DNA of 34,010 nt, from NCBI RefSeq assembly GCF_022206305.1, contig NZ_JAKOIW010000013.1:65010-99019 (forward strand), read 5' to 3'. Under the pieces are notes generated by a model. The model was not told the DNA's origin. It did no database searches and worked only from the letters and a program-made list of their open reading frames with translations. Both the position numbers and the translations under genes were made by a program. Positions 27,111 to 34,010 of the stretch are shown here, piece by piece; the first letter of the stretch is position 1; each line of letters starts with the position of its first letter. Origin of the DNA: Gordonia sp. 'Campus'. GTDB taxonomy: Bacteria; Actinomycetota; Actinomycetes; Mycobacteriales; Mycobacteriaceae.

Positions 27111-28789
27111 TGTCCGACGCGGATACGAGGTCCCGTCGGATCCTGGCGCTCTGGTGTCCGGACTGGCCGGCGATGGCGGCCGCCGCGGAGGCCGACCTGC
27201 CGCCCTTGCATCCGGTGGCGGTGCTGTCGGCCAACCGGGTGGTCGCCTGTTCGGCCTCGGCCCGGGCTGCCGGGGTCCGACGCGGGATGCGCAAACGCCA
27301 GGCCCAGGCGATGTGCACGGAGATGACCGTGGTCGCTGCCGACGAACACCGGGACGGACGGCTGTTCGAACCGGTGGTGGCCGCGGTGGCCGAGGTGATT
27401 CCCGCCCTCGAGGTGTTGCGGCCAGGTCTTCTGGTGATCTCCGGTGACCGCGCCGCGCGCTACTTCGGCGGCATGGAGGCGCTGGCGGAGGAACTCGTCG
27501 ACGTGGTGTCCGCCTGCGGCATCGAATCGCAGGTGGGTATGGCCGATGAGATCTTCACCGCGGTCCTCGCCGCCCGGCACGGGCACCAGGTGGAGCCCGG
27601 GGGCGATCGCGACTACCTCGCCGGCCGGCCCGTCGCCGATCTCGCCGTCGAACCCAGTATGAGTGATCCTTCGCGCGGCGACCTCGTGGATCTGTTGCGG
27701 CGCTTGGGTATCGGCACGATCGGCGCCTTCGCGGAGATGTCCGTGACCGACGTGGCCACCCGGTTCGCCAGGGATGCGGTGACAGCGCACCGCCTCGCCA
27801 ACGCGTTGCCGGGCCGAGTACCGTCGACCAGGGGGGTGCCTGCGGAACTGAACGTCGATCACGCCTGTGACCCGCCCGTCGATCGCATCGATGTCGCGGC
27901 GTTCATCGGCCGCAGTCTCGCCGATGCCCTGCACCGGCGCCTGCGCGACGCCGCGGTGGCCTGTACGCGGTTGACGATCATCGCGACCACCGAACGCGGA
28001 CAACAGCATTCACGTACCTGGCGATGCGCACAACCGCTCACCCCGGAGACGACCGCCGACCGTATCCGGTGGCAGCTGGAAGGGTGGTTGACCGGCCCGG
28101 CGCGCCAGGGGAGGAGAGCGGGACGCGGCGCGGGCGCCCGGGACTCCCGTCCCGACTCGCCGATCGTGCGACTACGGCTCGAGCCGGTCGAGGTCGTCGA
28201 GGCCGGTGCCCTGCACTATCAGCTCACCGACGAACTCTCTCGGGGCGGACTCGCCGGCGAACCCGATGGAGAAGAACGCGCGCGCCGTTCGCTGGTGCGG
28301 ATACAGGGGTTGCTCGGTGGCGATGCCGTCCGCATCCCGGTGTTGAGCGGGGGACGCGGACCCGCCGAGCGCATCACGATGGTCTCTCTCGGCGATGAGC
28401 TCTCGCCGCGTCGCGACCCGTCGGCGCCATGGCCCGGCCGTCTCCCTCAGCCCAGCCCGACGCTGCTGGTGGAGACCGCTATCCACGTGCTCGATGCGCT
28501 GGGTCAACCGGTGAAGGTGACCGACCGCGGGGCCTTCACCGCCGAACCGGTGACCGTCGCGCTGGCCTCGTCCCGGAGCAGACGGTCGAGTTGGGGGTTG
28601 TGCTGGTGGGCCGGTCCCTGGCCGGTCGGCAGCATCCCACGGTCGGCGACGGGTACCGCCGAGCGGCCGGAGCAGGGCACCGCCGAGCCCGGGCTGATCG
28701 CTCGGGCACAGGTGTTGCTCGACGATTCGCGGGCGTTGCTGCTGTGTTATCGAGCCGGGGAGTGGATCGTCGAGGGCGTCTATGAGTAG
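27110..28789 (+). CDS. imuB: Non-catalytic Y-family polymerase homologue ImuB
   Basis: ImuB is the adaptor that links DnaE2 and ImuA' to the sliding clamp during SOS mutagenesis. The 559-residue protein starts with the ImuB-type LALWCPDWP in place of the catalytic HxDMDxFF strand. At residues 109-121 it has VISGDRAARYFGG where active Y-family polymerases have SIDExYLD, so the metal-binding acidic residues are missing. A helix-hairpin region (LLRRLGIGTIGAFAEM) and little-finger region follow. The expected clamp-binding motif near residue 371 reads QLTDELSRGG, weaker than the QLPLWG known from M. tuberculosis ImuB. The C-terminus is Trp/Arg-rich. The start overlaps imuA' by one base; the long frame reaching 26846 is not used. 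Confidence 0.93.
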   Translation: MSDADTRSRRILALWCPDWPAMAAAAEADLPPLHPVAVLSANRVVACSASARAAGVRRGMRKRQAQAMCTEMTVVAADEHRDGRLFEPVVAAVAEVIPALEVLRPGLLVISGDRAARYFGGMEALAEELVDVVSACGIESQVGMADEIFTAVLAARHGHQVEPGGDRDYLAGRPVADLAVEPSMSDPSRGDLVDLLRRLGIGTIGAFAEMSVTDVATRFARDAVTAHRLANALPGRVPSTRGVPAELNVDHACDPPVDRIDVAAFIGRSLADALHRRLRDAAVACTRLTIIATTERGQQHSRTWRCAQPLTPETTADRIRWQLEGWLTGPARQGRRAGRGAGARDSRPDSPIVRLRLEPVEVVEAGALHYQLTDELSRGGLAGEPDGEERARRSLVRIQGLLGGDAVRIPVLSGGRGPAERITMVSLGDELSPRRDPSAPWPGRLPQPSPTLLVETAIHVLDALGQPVKVTDRGAFTAEPVTVALASSRSRRSSWGLCWWAGPWPVGSIPRSATGTAERPEQGTAEPGLIARAQVLLDDSRALLLCYRAGEWIVEGVYE

Positions 28790-28798
28790 GTGGCCGAT

Positions 28799-29908
28799 TC
28801 AGCTGTTGGCGCCCCGCGCGATCACCGGCCAACGACTGTCCGAGCCGTCGATGGCGACCAGCTCGTCGACGAGGTTCACCGCGGTGCACACGTGGTTGGG
28901 CACCACCCGCACGATGTCGCCGAGCCGGGGGACGTTCGCGGCGCCGTGCGGGAACTCGACGACGGCATGGTGTTCGGACAGCAGCACGATGCGGGCGTCG
29001 TGATGGTCGAGGAGCCGGCCGTGGCCGGTGGCCCAGGGAGCGCGATCGGCACCGAGGATCTTGCTGCCGGCGTCGAGGACGATCCGATTGCCCTCGGAGC
29101 GCACGACCGTCGACACCGCGGTCAACGACACCTCGTCGAAGCCGCACGACCCCATCTCGATCTGCTGGGCGTCGTTGAACGGGTAGACACCGGGCCGGAT
29201 CTCGGTGAGGACTCCGGAACGGCCCATCCGATCCAGGAAGTCGACGGTGGGAGTGGAGCCGCCGCTGCGGATTCGGGGTTCGATGCCGCGGGTCCGCAGG
29301 CTCGCCGCGGCCTCACCGAGGGCGGTCACCTCCTGCGCGGCCGCTCGCTGCCGCGTGTCCCCGAGGCCGTAGCCGTGGCCGGGGAAGGTGAACACGCCTG
29401 CCACGTCGAGTCCCGCATCGGTGCCGGCGACGGCGACCTCCCCGGCCCGCTCCGGCACGACTCCGGTGCGATGCTGGCCGGAATCGACCTCGACGACGGC
29501 CTCGATCCGCCGGACCGGTGCCGGTGCCGACGCGGACGCGGTGGCGAGCAGGGCGCCCAGATGACGCGCGCCCTCGACCGAGTCGACACCCACGCGCAAC
29601 GACACCCGGCCCGCCAGGGCGCAGAGCCGGGCGGCTTTCGCCGGGGTCGGCCACAGCGGGAACGCGATGAAGATGTCTGTGCACGTGGTGATCCCGGCGG
29701 CATCGGCGAACGCCTCGGCCTCACCGATGGTGGCCACGGTCAGCCCCACCGCGCCCCGCTCGATCTGCCCTCGCGCGATCTCGGCGCATTTGTGGGTCTT
29801 GGCGTGCGGACGTAGGTCGACCCCGGCCGACCGTGCGAGGGCGGCGACCCCGGTGAGGTTGCGTTCCATCCGGTCGACGTCGACCTCGAGGTACGGGGTG
29901 TCGATCAC
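28799..29908 (-). CDS. D-threonine aldolase / D-serine dehydratase-like PLP enzyme
   Basis: A 369-residue fold-type III (alanine racemase-like) PLP enzyme. The PLP lysine is K37 in RPHAKTHK. H339 and C341 in PNHVCTAVNL are the metal-binding pair of eukaryotic-type D-serine dehydratase and D-threonine aldolase. Other family marks are VEVDSGQHRTG, FPGHGYG and RSGGSTPT. These enzymes cleave or form beta-hydroxy-D-amino acids (retro-aldol), or deaminate D-serine; the sequence does not decide which. The GTG at 29908 overlaps the stop of the upstream acyl reductase gene (GTGA), so the two are translationally coupled. It converges on imuB with a 9-base gap and no obvious terminator. Confidence 0.9.
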   Translation of the reverse strand: MIDTPYLEVDVDRMERNLTGVAALARSAGVDLRPHAKTHKCAEIARGQIERGAVGLTVATIGEAEAFADAAGITTCTDIFIAFPLWPTPAKAARLCALAGRVSLRVGVDSVEGARHLGALLATASASAPAPVRRIEAVVEVDSGQHRTGVVPERAGEVAVAGTDAGLDVAGVFTFPGHGYGLGDTRQRAAAQEVTALGEAAASLRTRGIEPRIRSGGSTPTVDFLDRMGRSGVLTEIRPGVYPFNDAQQIEMGSCGFDEVSLTAVSTVVRSEGNRIVLDAGSKILGADRAPWATGHGRLLDHHDARIVLLSEHHAVVEFPHGAANVPRLGDIVRVVPNHVCTAVNLVDELVAIDGSDSRWPVIARGANS

Positions 29909-31845
29909 GTGTCGTTCTCATCGCCGGCACGCGTGCGCCCCAGGGCTGCCGCGGATTCGCCGAACACGAGGTACTCCTGGTGCAGGATGCGGGTGGTCAG
30001 GCGCGGGGTGACGCGGTGGCCGAGCTCGGCGACGATCCCGACCACGGAGTCGACGCGCTTGGGCCGGTCGATGATCGCGTGCAGCACGCGTGCCGCGGCC
30101 CGGTCGACATGCCACGCACCGGGTTGATTGTCATACGCCTCCGTGGGCGCGATCATCCGCGTCTTCACCAGGGGGAGGCGGACATTGGTGAAGGTGACGT
30201 GATCTGAGAGCGTCTCGGTGCCGGTCACGTCGCTGAACGCCTCGAGTGCCGCTTTCGACGCCGCGTAGGCACCGAAGCGCGGACCCCGCGACTGCACCGC
30301 GATCGACGTCACGTTCACCACGTGACCCGACTGCCTGTCCACCATGTGCGGCAGAAGGCCGAGAACCAGATTGACCGCCCCGAAGTAGTTGACCGCCATC
30401 ACCCGGTGATAGTCGTGTGACCGGTTCACCGATGTCAGCGTTGCCCGGCGGATCGACCTGCCCGCATTGTTGACGAGTACATCCACGTGCCCGTGTTCGG
30501 CGAGGACCGATTTCACCAGGGCGTTGACCGACTCCTCGTCGGTGATGTCGCACTGGTAGGCGGTCACGTGACCCGGCGGGATCCCCTTCTTGCTGGTCGT
30601 CGAGTTCAATTCCGCGGCAGCCGAATCCAGCTCGTCTCCGTTGCGCGCGACGATGAACACGTTGGCTCCCCGTGCGACGCACATCCGGGCGGTGGCCTTG
30701 CCGATACCGCTCGAGCCGCCGGTGATGAGGATGTTCTTGCCCACGAGCGGACCCCGCGGATCGAGCCGGCGGTTCCGGGACCGATCGAGATGGCGTGCCC
30801 AGTAGCGCCACAACCGCGGTGCGTATTCGGCGAAGTCGGGGACGGTGATGCCGAGATCGTGCAGGACGGCGACGGTCGTGTCCGACCGGAAGTCGACGGG
30901 TACCGTGACCGCATCGAGCAGGGCGCCCGGGATGCCCTGCTGGGCGGCCACGAGGTCGCGCGCCACACGCGCGATCCCCATGCCCGACAACGCCATCACG
31001 GGTTCGATCGCGGCGCGGGGGATGGCGTCGAAACCGCGTGGTGCGTCGAACGCCGGTGCCAGGGAGTTGTACAGCTCGGTAGTCGACATCGACTGCGGAT
31101 CACCGAGGTGGAACACCAGACCGCTGCGCGTGGGGTTCACGGCGATGAGCGCCACCATCGCCTCGGCGACATAGTCGACGGGGACGATGTTCAGCGTGCC
31201 GAGATCGGGCATCGGGAGGCGCAGCATCGAGGGCAGTCGGCCGAGTTGTCGGAGGTGGCCGAAGAAGTAGTACGGGCCGTCGATCTTGTCCATCTCACCG
31301 GTACGAGAGTCGCCGACCACGATCGACGGGCGGTAGACACGCCACCGCAGGCCCTGGCGCTCGCGCACGACGCGCTCCGCTTCGAATTTCGTGCGGTGGT
31401 AGGGCGTCGGGAAACCCTGTCCGACTTCGAAATCCAACTCGGTGAAGCGGCCGCGATGGTCGCCGGCGACCGCGATCGAGGACACGTGGTGGAACAAGGC
31501 GTCGTGGGCGATCGCGAAGTCGGCGGCGCGCGAGGTGCCGACGACGTTCGCGGCACGCTGCGAGTCGGCGTCGGCGGCCATGTCGTAGATCGCGGCGAGG
31601 TGGACGACGTGATCGATCGCCGGAACCGCGGCCGGGTCGACGCCGAGCCCGGGGGCGGTGAGGTCTCCGGTGACCGGTGTCACCCGGTCACCTGCGCCGA
31701 GTTCGTCGATCATCGCGACGAATGCGGCGCGCGACGACTCGCGGACCAGTGCGTGGATCGTCGCATCCGGGGAGACGGTCAGGAGTCGCTCGAGAACGCG
31801 GCGTCCGATGAATCCGCTGCCTCCGGTGATGAAGTAGCTCGTCAT
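29905..31845 (-). CDS. acrA1: Two-domain fatty acyl reductase, AcrA1/FcrA type
   Basis: A 646-residue fusion of two SDR modules. The N-terminal extended SDR (1-~330) has the cofactor loop TGGSGFIGR (7-15) and active-site YHRTK (Y149, K153). The C-terminal classical SDR (~368-646) has TGGSSGIG (375-382), NNAG (459-462), S514 and YAASK (Y527, K531). Both active sites look intact. This architecture matches M. tuberculosis Rv3391 (acrA1/fcr1) and rhodococcal FcrA. Those proteins reduce fatty acyl-CoA to aldehyde and alcohol, supplying wax esters and other reduced lipids. The ATG at 31845 begins right before the first Rossmann strand. It is coupled to the downstream PLP enzyme. Synteny with imuB (Rv3394c) is kept. 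Confidence 0.92.
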   Translation of the reverse strand: MTSYFITGGSGFIGRRVLERLLTVSPDATIHALVRESSRAAFVAMIDELGAGDRVTPVTGDLTAPGLGVDPAAVPAIDHVVHLAAIYDMAADADSQRAANVVGTSRAADFAIAHDALFHHVSSIAVAGDHRGRFTELDFEVGQGFPTPYHRTKFEAERVVRERQGLRWRVYRPSIVVGDSRTGEMDKIDGPYYFFGHLRQLGRLPSMLRLPMPDLGTLNIVPVDYVAEAMVALIAVNPTRSGLVFHLGDPQSMSTTELYNSLAPAFDAPRGFDAIPRAAIEPVMALSGMGIARVARDLVAAQQGIPGALLDAVTVPVDFRSDTTVAVLHDLGITVPDFAEYAPRLWRYWARHLDRSRNRRLDPRGPLVGKNILITGGSSGIGKATARMCVARGANVFIVARNGDELDSAAAELNSTTSKKGIPPGHVTAYQCDITDEESVNALVKSVLAEHGHVDVLVNNAGRSIRRATLTSVNRSHDYHRVMAVNYFGAVNLVLGLLPHMVDRQSGHVVNVTSIAVQSRGPRFGAYAASKAALEAFSDVTGTETLSDHVTFTNVRLPLVKTRMIAPTEAYDNQPGAWHVDRAAARVLHAIIDRPKRVDSVVGIVAELGHRVTPRLTTRILHQEYLVFGESAAALGRTRAGDENDT

Positions 31846-31911
31846 GGAAGGAATCCCATCATGTGGGCGGGTCCGACGGCCCGCTGGATGTCCGCGTCCC
31901 ACAGGGCCGCG

Positions 31912-31962
31912 AAGTGTCTGGTACTCAGAGTGACACTTAACTGCGGGGAAGGCAACGGTTCC
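31912..31962 (-). promoter_or_regulatory. acrA1 upstream region: inverted repeat and ECF-like promoter
   Basis: AAGTGTC-N13-GACACTT (31912-31938) is a perfect 7-base dyad about 67 bases before the acrA1 start. It has TetR-operator-like dimensions and encloses an off-centre palindrome ACTCAGAGT. On the minus strand GGAAC (31962-31958), 16 bases and GTT (31941-31939) resemble a SigE/SigH-class ECF promoter reading into acrA1. Both calls are by eye. Confidence 0.4.
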
Positions 31963-31980
31963 GTTGGTTCAGCGTTGCGC

Positions 31981-32040
31981 GTCGACTGTGCGCCCGATTA
32001 CGTCGACTGTGCGTCCGATTACGTCGACTGTGCACCCCGA
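31981..32040. repeat. 21-base tandem repeat at the end of the P-type ATPase gene
   Basis: Two full 21-base units beginning GTCGACTGTGCG and a third partial unit of 18 bases (32023-32040) lie in tandem. Each full unit carries a GTCGAC palindrome and, on the minus strand, a TAA. The ATPase stop codon (32019-32021) lies in the middle unit. Confidence 0.9.
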
Positions 32041-33953
32041 GAACCCGACCATGCGGATCTCCGGAGCAGCCGCGCACCGTTGAGGGCCACGAGAACGGTA
32101 GAGCCCTCGTGACCGGCCACGGCCAATGGGAGCGGGAGTGTCCCGGCCAGATCCCAGGTGACCAGCGCGATGATCATGGTCGCCGCGATGCACAGATTGG
32201 CCACGACGTAGCGGTGTGCCAGGCGGGACAGCCCGATGAGCGCGGGCACGGCGGCCAGATCGTCGCGTGCGATGATCGCGTCCGCGGTCTGCACGGCCAG
32301 GTCCGATCCGCGCCGACCCATCGCGATCCCGGTGTCCGCGGCCACGAGGGCCGGCGCGTCGTTGATGCCGTCACCGACGACCAGTACGTGACCCCGCGTG
32401 GCGCGGACCGCGCGCACCTTGTCCTCGGGCATCAGCTCGGCATGAACCGCGTCGATGCCCGTCTGCTCGGCGACCTCGGCCGCCACCGAATGCCGATCTC
32501 CGGTCAGCAGTACGACCGGCTCGGTGGTCAACTCCCGGATTCGTCGTACCGACTCGACGGCCTCGTCGCGGAGCCGGTCGACGAGTTCGATCCGGCCGAC
32601 CACGAGGTCGTCCACCGCGACACCGACCACGGTGCCGGCCGTGGGGGTGTCCGCACGCTCGACGGTGACGCGCTGGTCCCCGACGATCCCGGTGACCCCC
32701 AGCCCGGGAAGTGCGCGGAATCCTTCGACGGCGCCGACCTCGAGACCGCGGGCGGTGGCGGCCGCGACGATCGCGCGACCCAGCGGGTGCTCGCTGGGGT
32801 GTTCGACGGTCGCGGCGAGCGCCAGGACCTCATCAGGTGTCCGATCGTCGGCGGCGCTCACATCGACCACCTCTGGGCGTCCCTCGGTCAGGGTGCCGGT
32901 CTTGTCGAAGGCCACGACGGTGGTGCGGCCTACCGCTTCCATCACGGCGGCCGACTTCACCAGAACCCCATTGCGGCCGGCGTTCGCGATCGAGGCGAGC
33001 AGCGGCGGCATCGTCGACAGGACCACCGCACACGGGGACGCGACGATCATGAACACGATGGCGCGCAACAGGGCCTCGTCGAAGGTGCTGTCGGACAACA
33101 CCATCGGTACACCGAGGACGAGTAGTGTCGCAATGACGACGGTGACCGAGTACGCCTGCTCGACCTTCTCGATGAACAGCTGGGTCGGCGCCTTGGTCTC
33201 GGATGCCTCGGCGACCAGTGCGGCGATCCGCGCGATCACCGACTCCGAGGCGGGGCGCCTGACCTCGACGACGAGCGCGCCGGTGCCGTTCACGGTGCCG
33301 GACAGCACGTCGTCACCCACCGCCCGCGACACGGGGATCGACTCGCCGGTCACCGCCTGCTGATCGACCTCGCTGCGCCCCTCGACGACCACTCCGTCGG
33401 CGCCGACCCGTTCCCCGGGACGGACCAGGATGTGTTCGCCCACCTCGAGATCCCGGCAGTTCACCACGCGGGTCGTGCCGTCGGTGGCGCGCAGCGTGGC
33501 CTGTTCGGGTGCCAGGTCGAGGAGGGCGGTCACCGAGTCGGCGGTGCGCTGGGTGACGACGACCTCGAGGGCGCCGGACGTGGCGAAGATGACGATGAGC
33601 AACGCTCCGTCGAAGACCTGTCCGATCGAAGCGGCGGCGACGGCGGCGACGATCATCAGCAGGTCGACGTCGAGGCGCCGATCGGCCAGCTCGGCCAGTC
33701 CGGCTCGCGCCGGGTCCCAGCCACCTGTGGCGTAGCACGCGAGATAGGCGGTCCACCAGCACCATTCAGGTGCATCGGCGAGCTGAAGCGCCCATCCCAG
33801 GAGGAACAGGGCAAGGGCGACCAACGCCCAGCGCACCTCGGGGAGTCGCAACCCGGTCCGGAAGATCGATGCGGGGGCGATGGTCCGGGACGTCGATCCC
33901 GTCACCGCCGATGTCGTGTCGCGATCGGTGATCTGCTCCTGTGCCGTGCGCAC
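32019..33953 (-). CDS. ctpD: P1B-4-type metal-transporting ATPase, CtpD-like
   Basis: This 644-residue heavy-metal efflux ATPase has TGES (202-205), the transmembrane metal-site motif S306-P307-C308, the phosphorylation site D350KTGT, the SEHPLG motif and GDGINDAP. A late-helix HEGST starts at H615. SPC together with HEG-S/G-T defines subgroup P1B-4, whose members export Co2+, Fe2+, Ni2+ and similar ions. There is no N-terminal CxxC metal-binding domain, as in mycobacterial CtpD. The GTG at 33953 follows a GGCGGGAG ribosome-binding site. The last residues are encoded in the tandem repeat. A metalloregulator or thioredoxin partner may lie beyond the window. Confidence 0.93.
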   Translation of the reverse strand: MRTAQEQITDRDTTSAVTGSTSRTIAPASIFRTGLRLPEVRWALVALALFLLGWALQLADAPEWCWWTAYLACYATGGWDPARAGLAELADRRLDVDLLMIVAAVAAASIGQVFDGALLIVIFATSGALEVVVTQRTADSVTALLDLAPEQATLRATDGTTRVVNCRDLEVGEHILVRPGERVGADGVVVEGRSEVDQQAVTGESIPVSRAVGDDVLSGTVNGTGALVVEVRRPASESVIARIAALVAEASETKAPTQLFIEKVEQAYSVTVVIATLLVLGVPMVLSDSTFDEALLRAIVFMIVASPCAVVLSTMPPLLASIANAGRNGVLVKSAAVMEAVGRTTVVAFDKTGTLTEGRPEVVDVSAADDRTPDEVLALAATVEHPSEHPLGRAIVAAATARGLEVGAVEGFRALPGLGVTGIVGDQRVTVERADTPTAGTVVGVAVDDLVVGRIELVDRLRDEAVESVRRIRELTTEPVVLLTGDRHSVAAEVAEQTGIDAVHAELMPEDKVRAVRATRGHVLVVGDGINDAPALVAADTGIAMGRRGSDLAVQTADAIIARDDLAAVPALIGLSRLAHRYVVANLCIAATMIIALVTWDLAGTLPLPLAVAGHEGSTVLVALNGARLLRRSAWSGSRGAQST

Positions 33954-33997
33954 GGTCTGCTCCCGCCTGTGAGAAGTCGTTGATGGGACGGTACCAG

Positions 33998-34007
33998 TTC
34001 ATATGAA
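33998..34007. promoter_or_regulatory. Palindrome upstream of the metal ATPase gene
   Basis: TTCATATGAA is a perfect 10-base palindrome about 45 bases before the ATPase start, at the window edge. ArsR/SmtB-family metal repressors often bind AT-rich dyads with TGAA/TTCA half-sites. Whether this is one cannot be settled without the flanking sequence. Confidence 0.3.
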
Positions 34008-34010
34008 GAG

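Noticed and set aside
28790..29815. 341-codon plus-strand frame opposite the PLP enzyme
   Set aside because: Antisense shadow; the minus-strand protein has the PLP lysine and His/Cys metal pair in place.
30487..32112. 541-codon plus-strand frame opposite acrA1
   Set aside because: Antisense shadow of a protein with two intact SDR active sites; composition is low-complexity Arg/Asp/Gly.

Overview
The window is high-GC actinobacterial chromosome, most like Gordonia or a close relative in the Mycobacteriales. The evidence is the gene content and order: tsaE-tsaB-rimI-tsaD-groES-groEL1, convergent whiB3, an Rv3415c-like gene, sigD-rsdA, an Rv3412-like DUF5319 gene, guaB2-guaB3-choD, then guaA, imuA'-imuB and acrA1. 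This is the Mycobacterium tuberculosis Rv3422c-to-Rv3391 order with local insertions. The genus call is inference. I see no tRNA, rRNA, CRISPR array, transposase or integrase. Nearly all the sequence is coding, on both strands.

Positions 1-3510 (+): the 3' part of an alpha/beta hydrolase runs into a tightly overlapping set for tRNA t6A synthesis (tsaE, tsaB, tsaD) with the acetyltransferase rimI inside it. 3578-5843: a CIRCE operator, groES, a hairpin-rich spacer, groEL1 and a strong terminator. 5882-9459: whiB3 (-), an AT-rich regulatory gap, an Rv3415c-like protein, and sigD with its membrane anti-sigma factor RsdA. 9536-14775: a DUF5319 gene (-) diverges from guaB2, followed by guaB3 and a ChoD-type GMC flavoprotein. 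14890-19581: a TIGR01777 epimerase, the biotin ECF transporter bioY-bioM-bioN (-) and guaA (+).

19661-23574: a PspC-domain membrane protein with a small membrane partner (-) diverges from a PspC-histidine kinase and LuxR-type response regulator pair (+). The layout resembles the corynebacterial EsrISR envelope-stress system, which as I recall also lies near guaA. A Ser/Thr kinase (-) follows. 24919-28789 is an SOS island. A radical SAM/SPL-like protein (Rv2578c family) and imuA'-imuB each sit behind their own LexA-box match. 28799-31845 (-) holds an AcrA1/FcrA-type two-domain acyl reductase, translationally coupled to a D-threonine aldolase/D-serine dehydratase-like PLP enzyme. The window ends with a P1B-4-type (CtpD-like) metal ATPase (-).

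The most interesting observations are: the SOS island, including a LexA box built into an apparently leaderless promoter; the acyl reductase-aldolase pair; the PspC envelope-stress cluster with a dyad filling a promoter spacer; a four-cysteine cluster in ChoD; and a degenerate clamp-binding motif in ImuB. No completely unknown multigene system is evident. Most of the backbone is conserved core chromosome.
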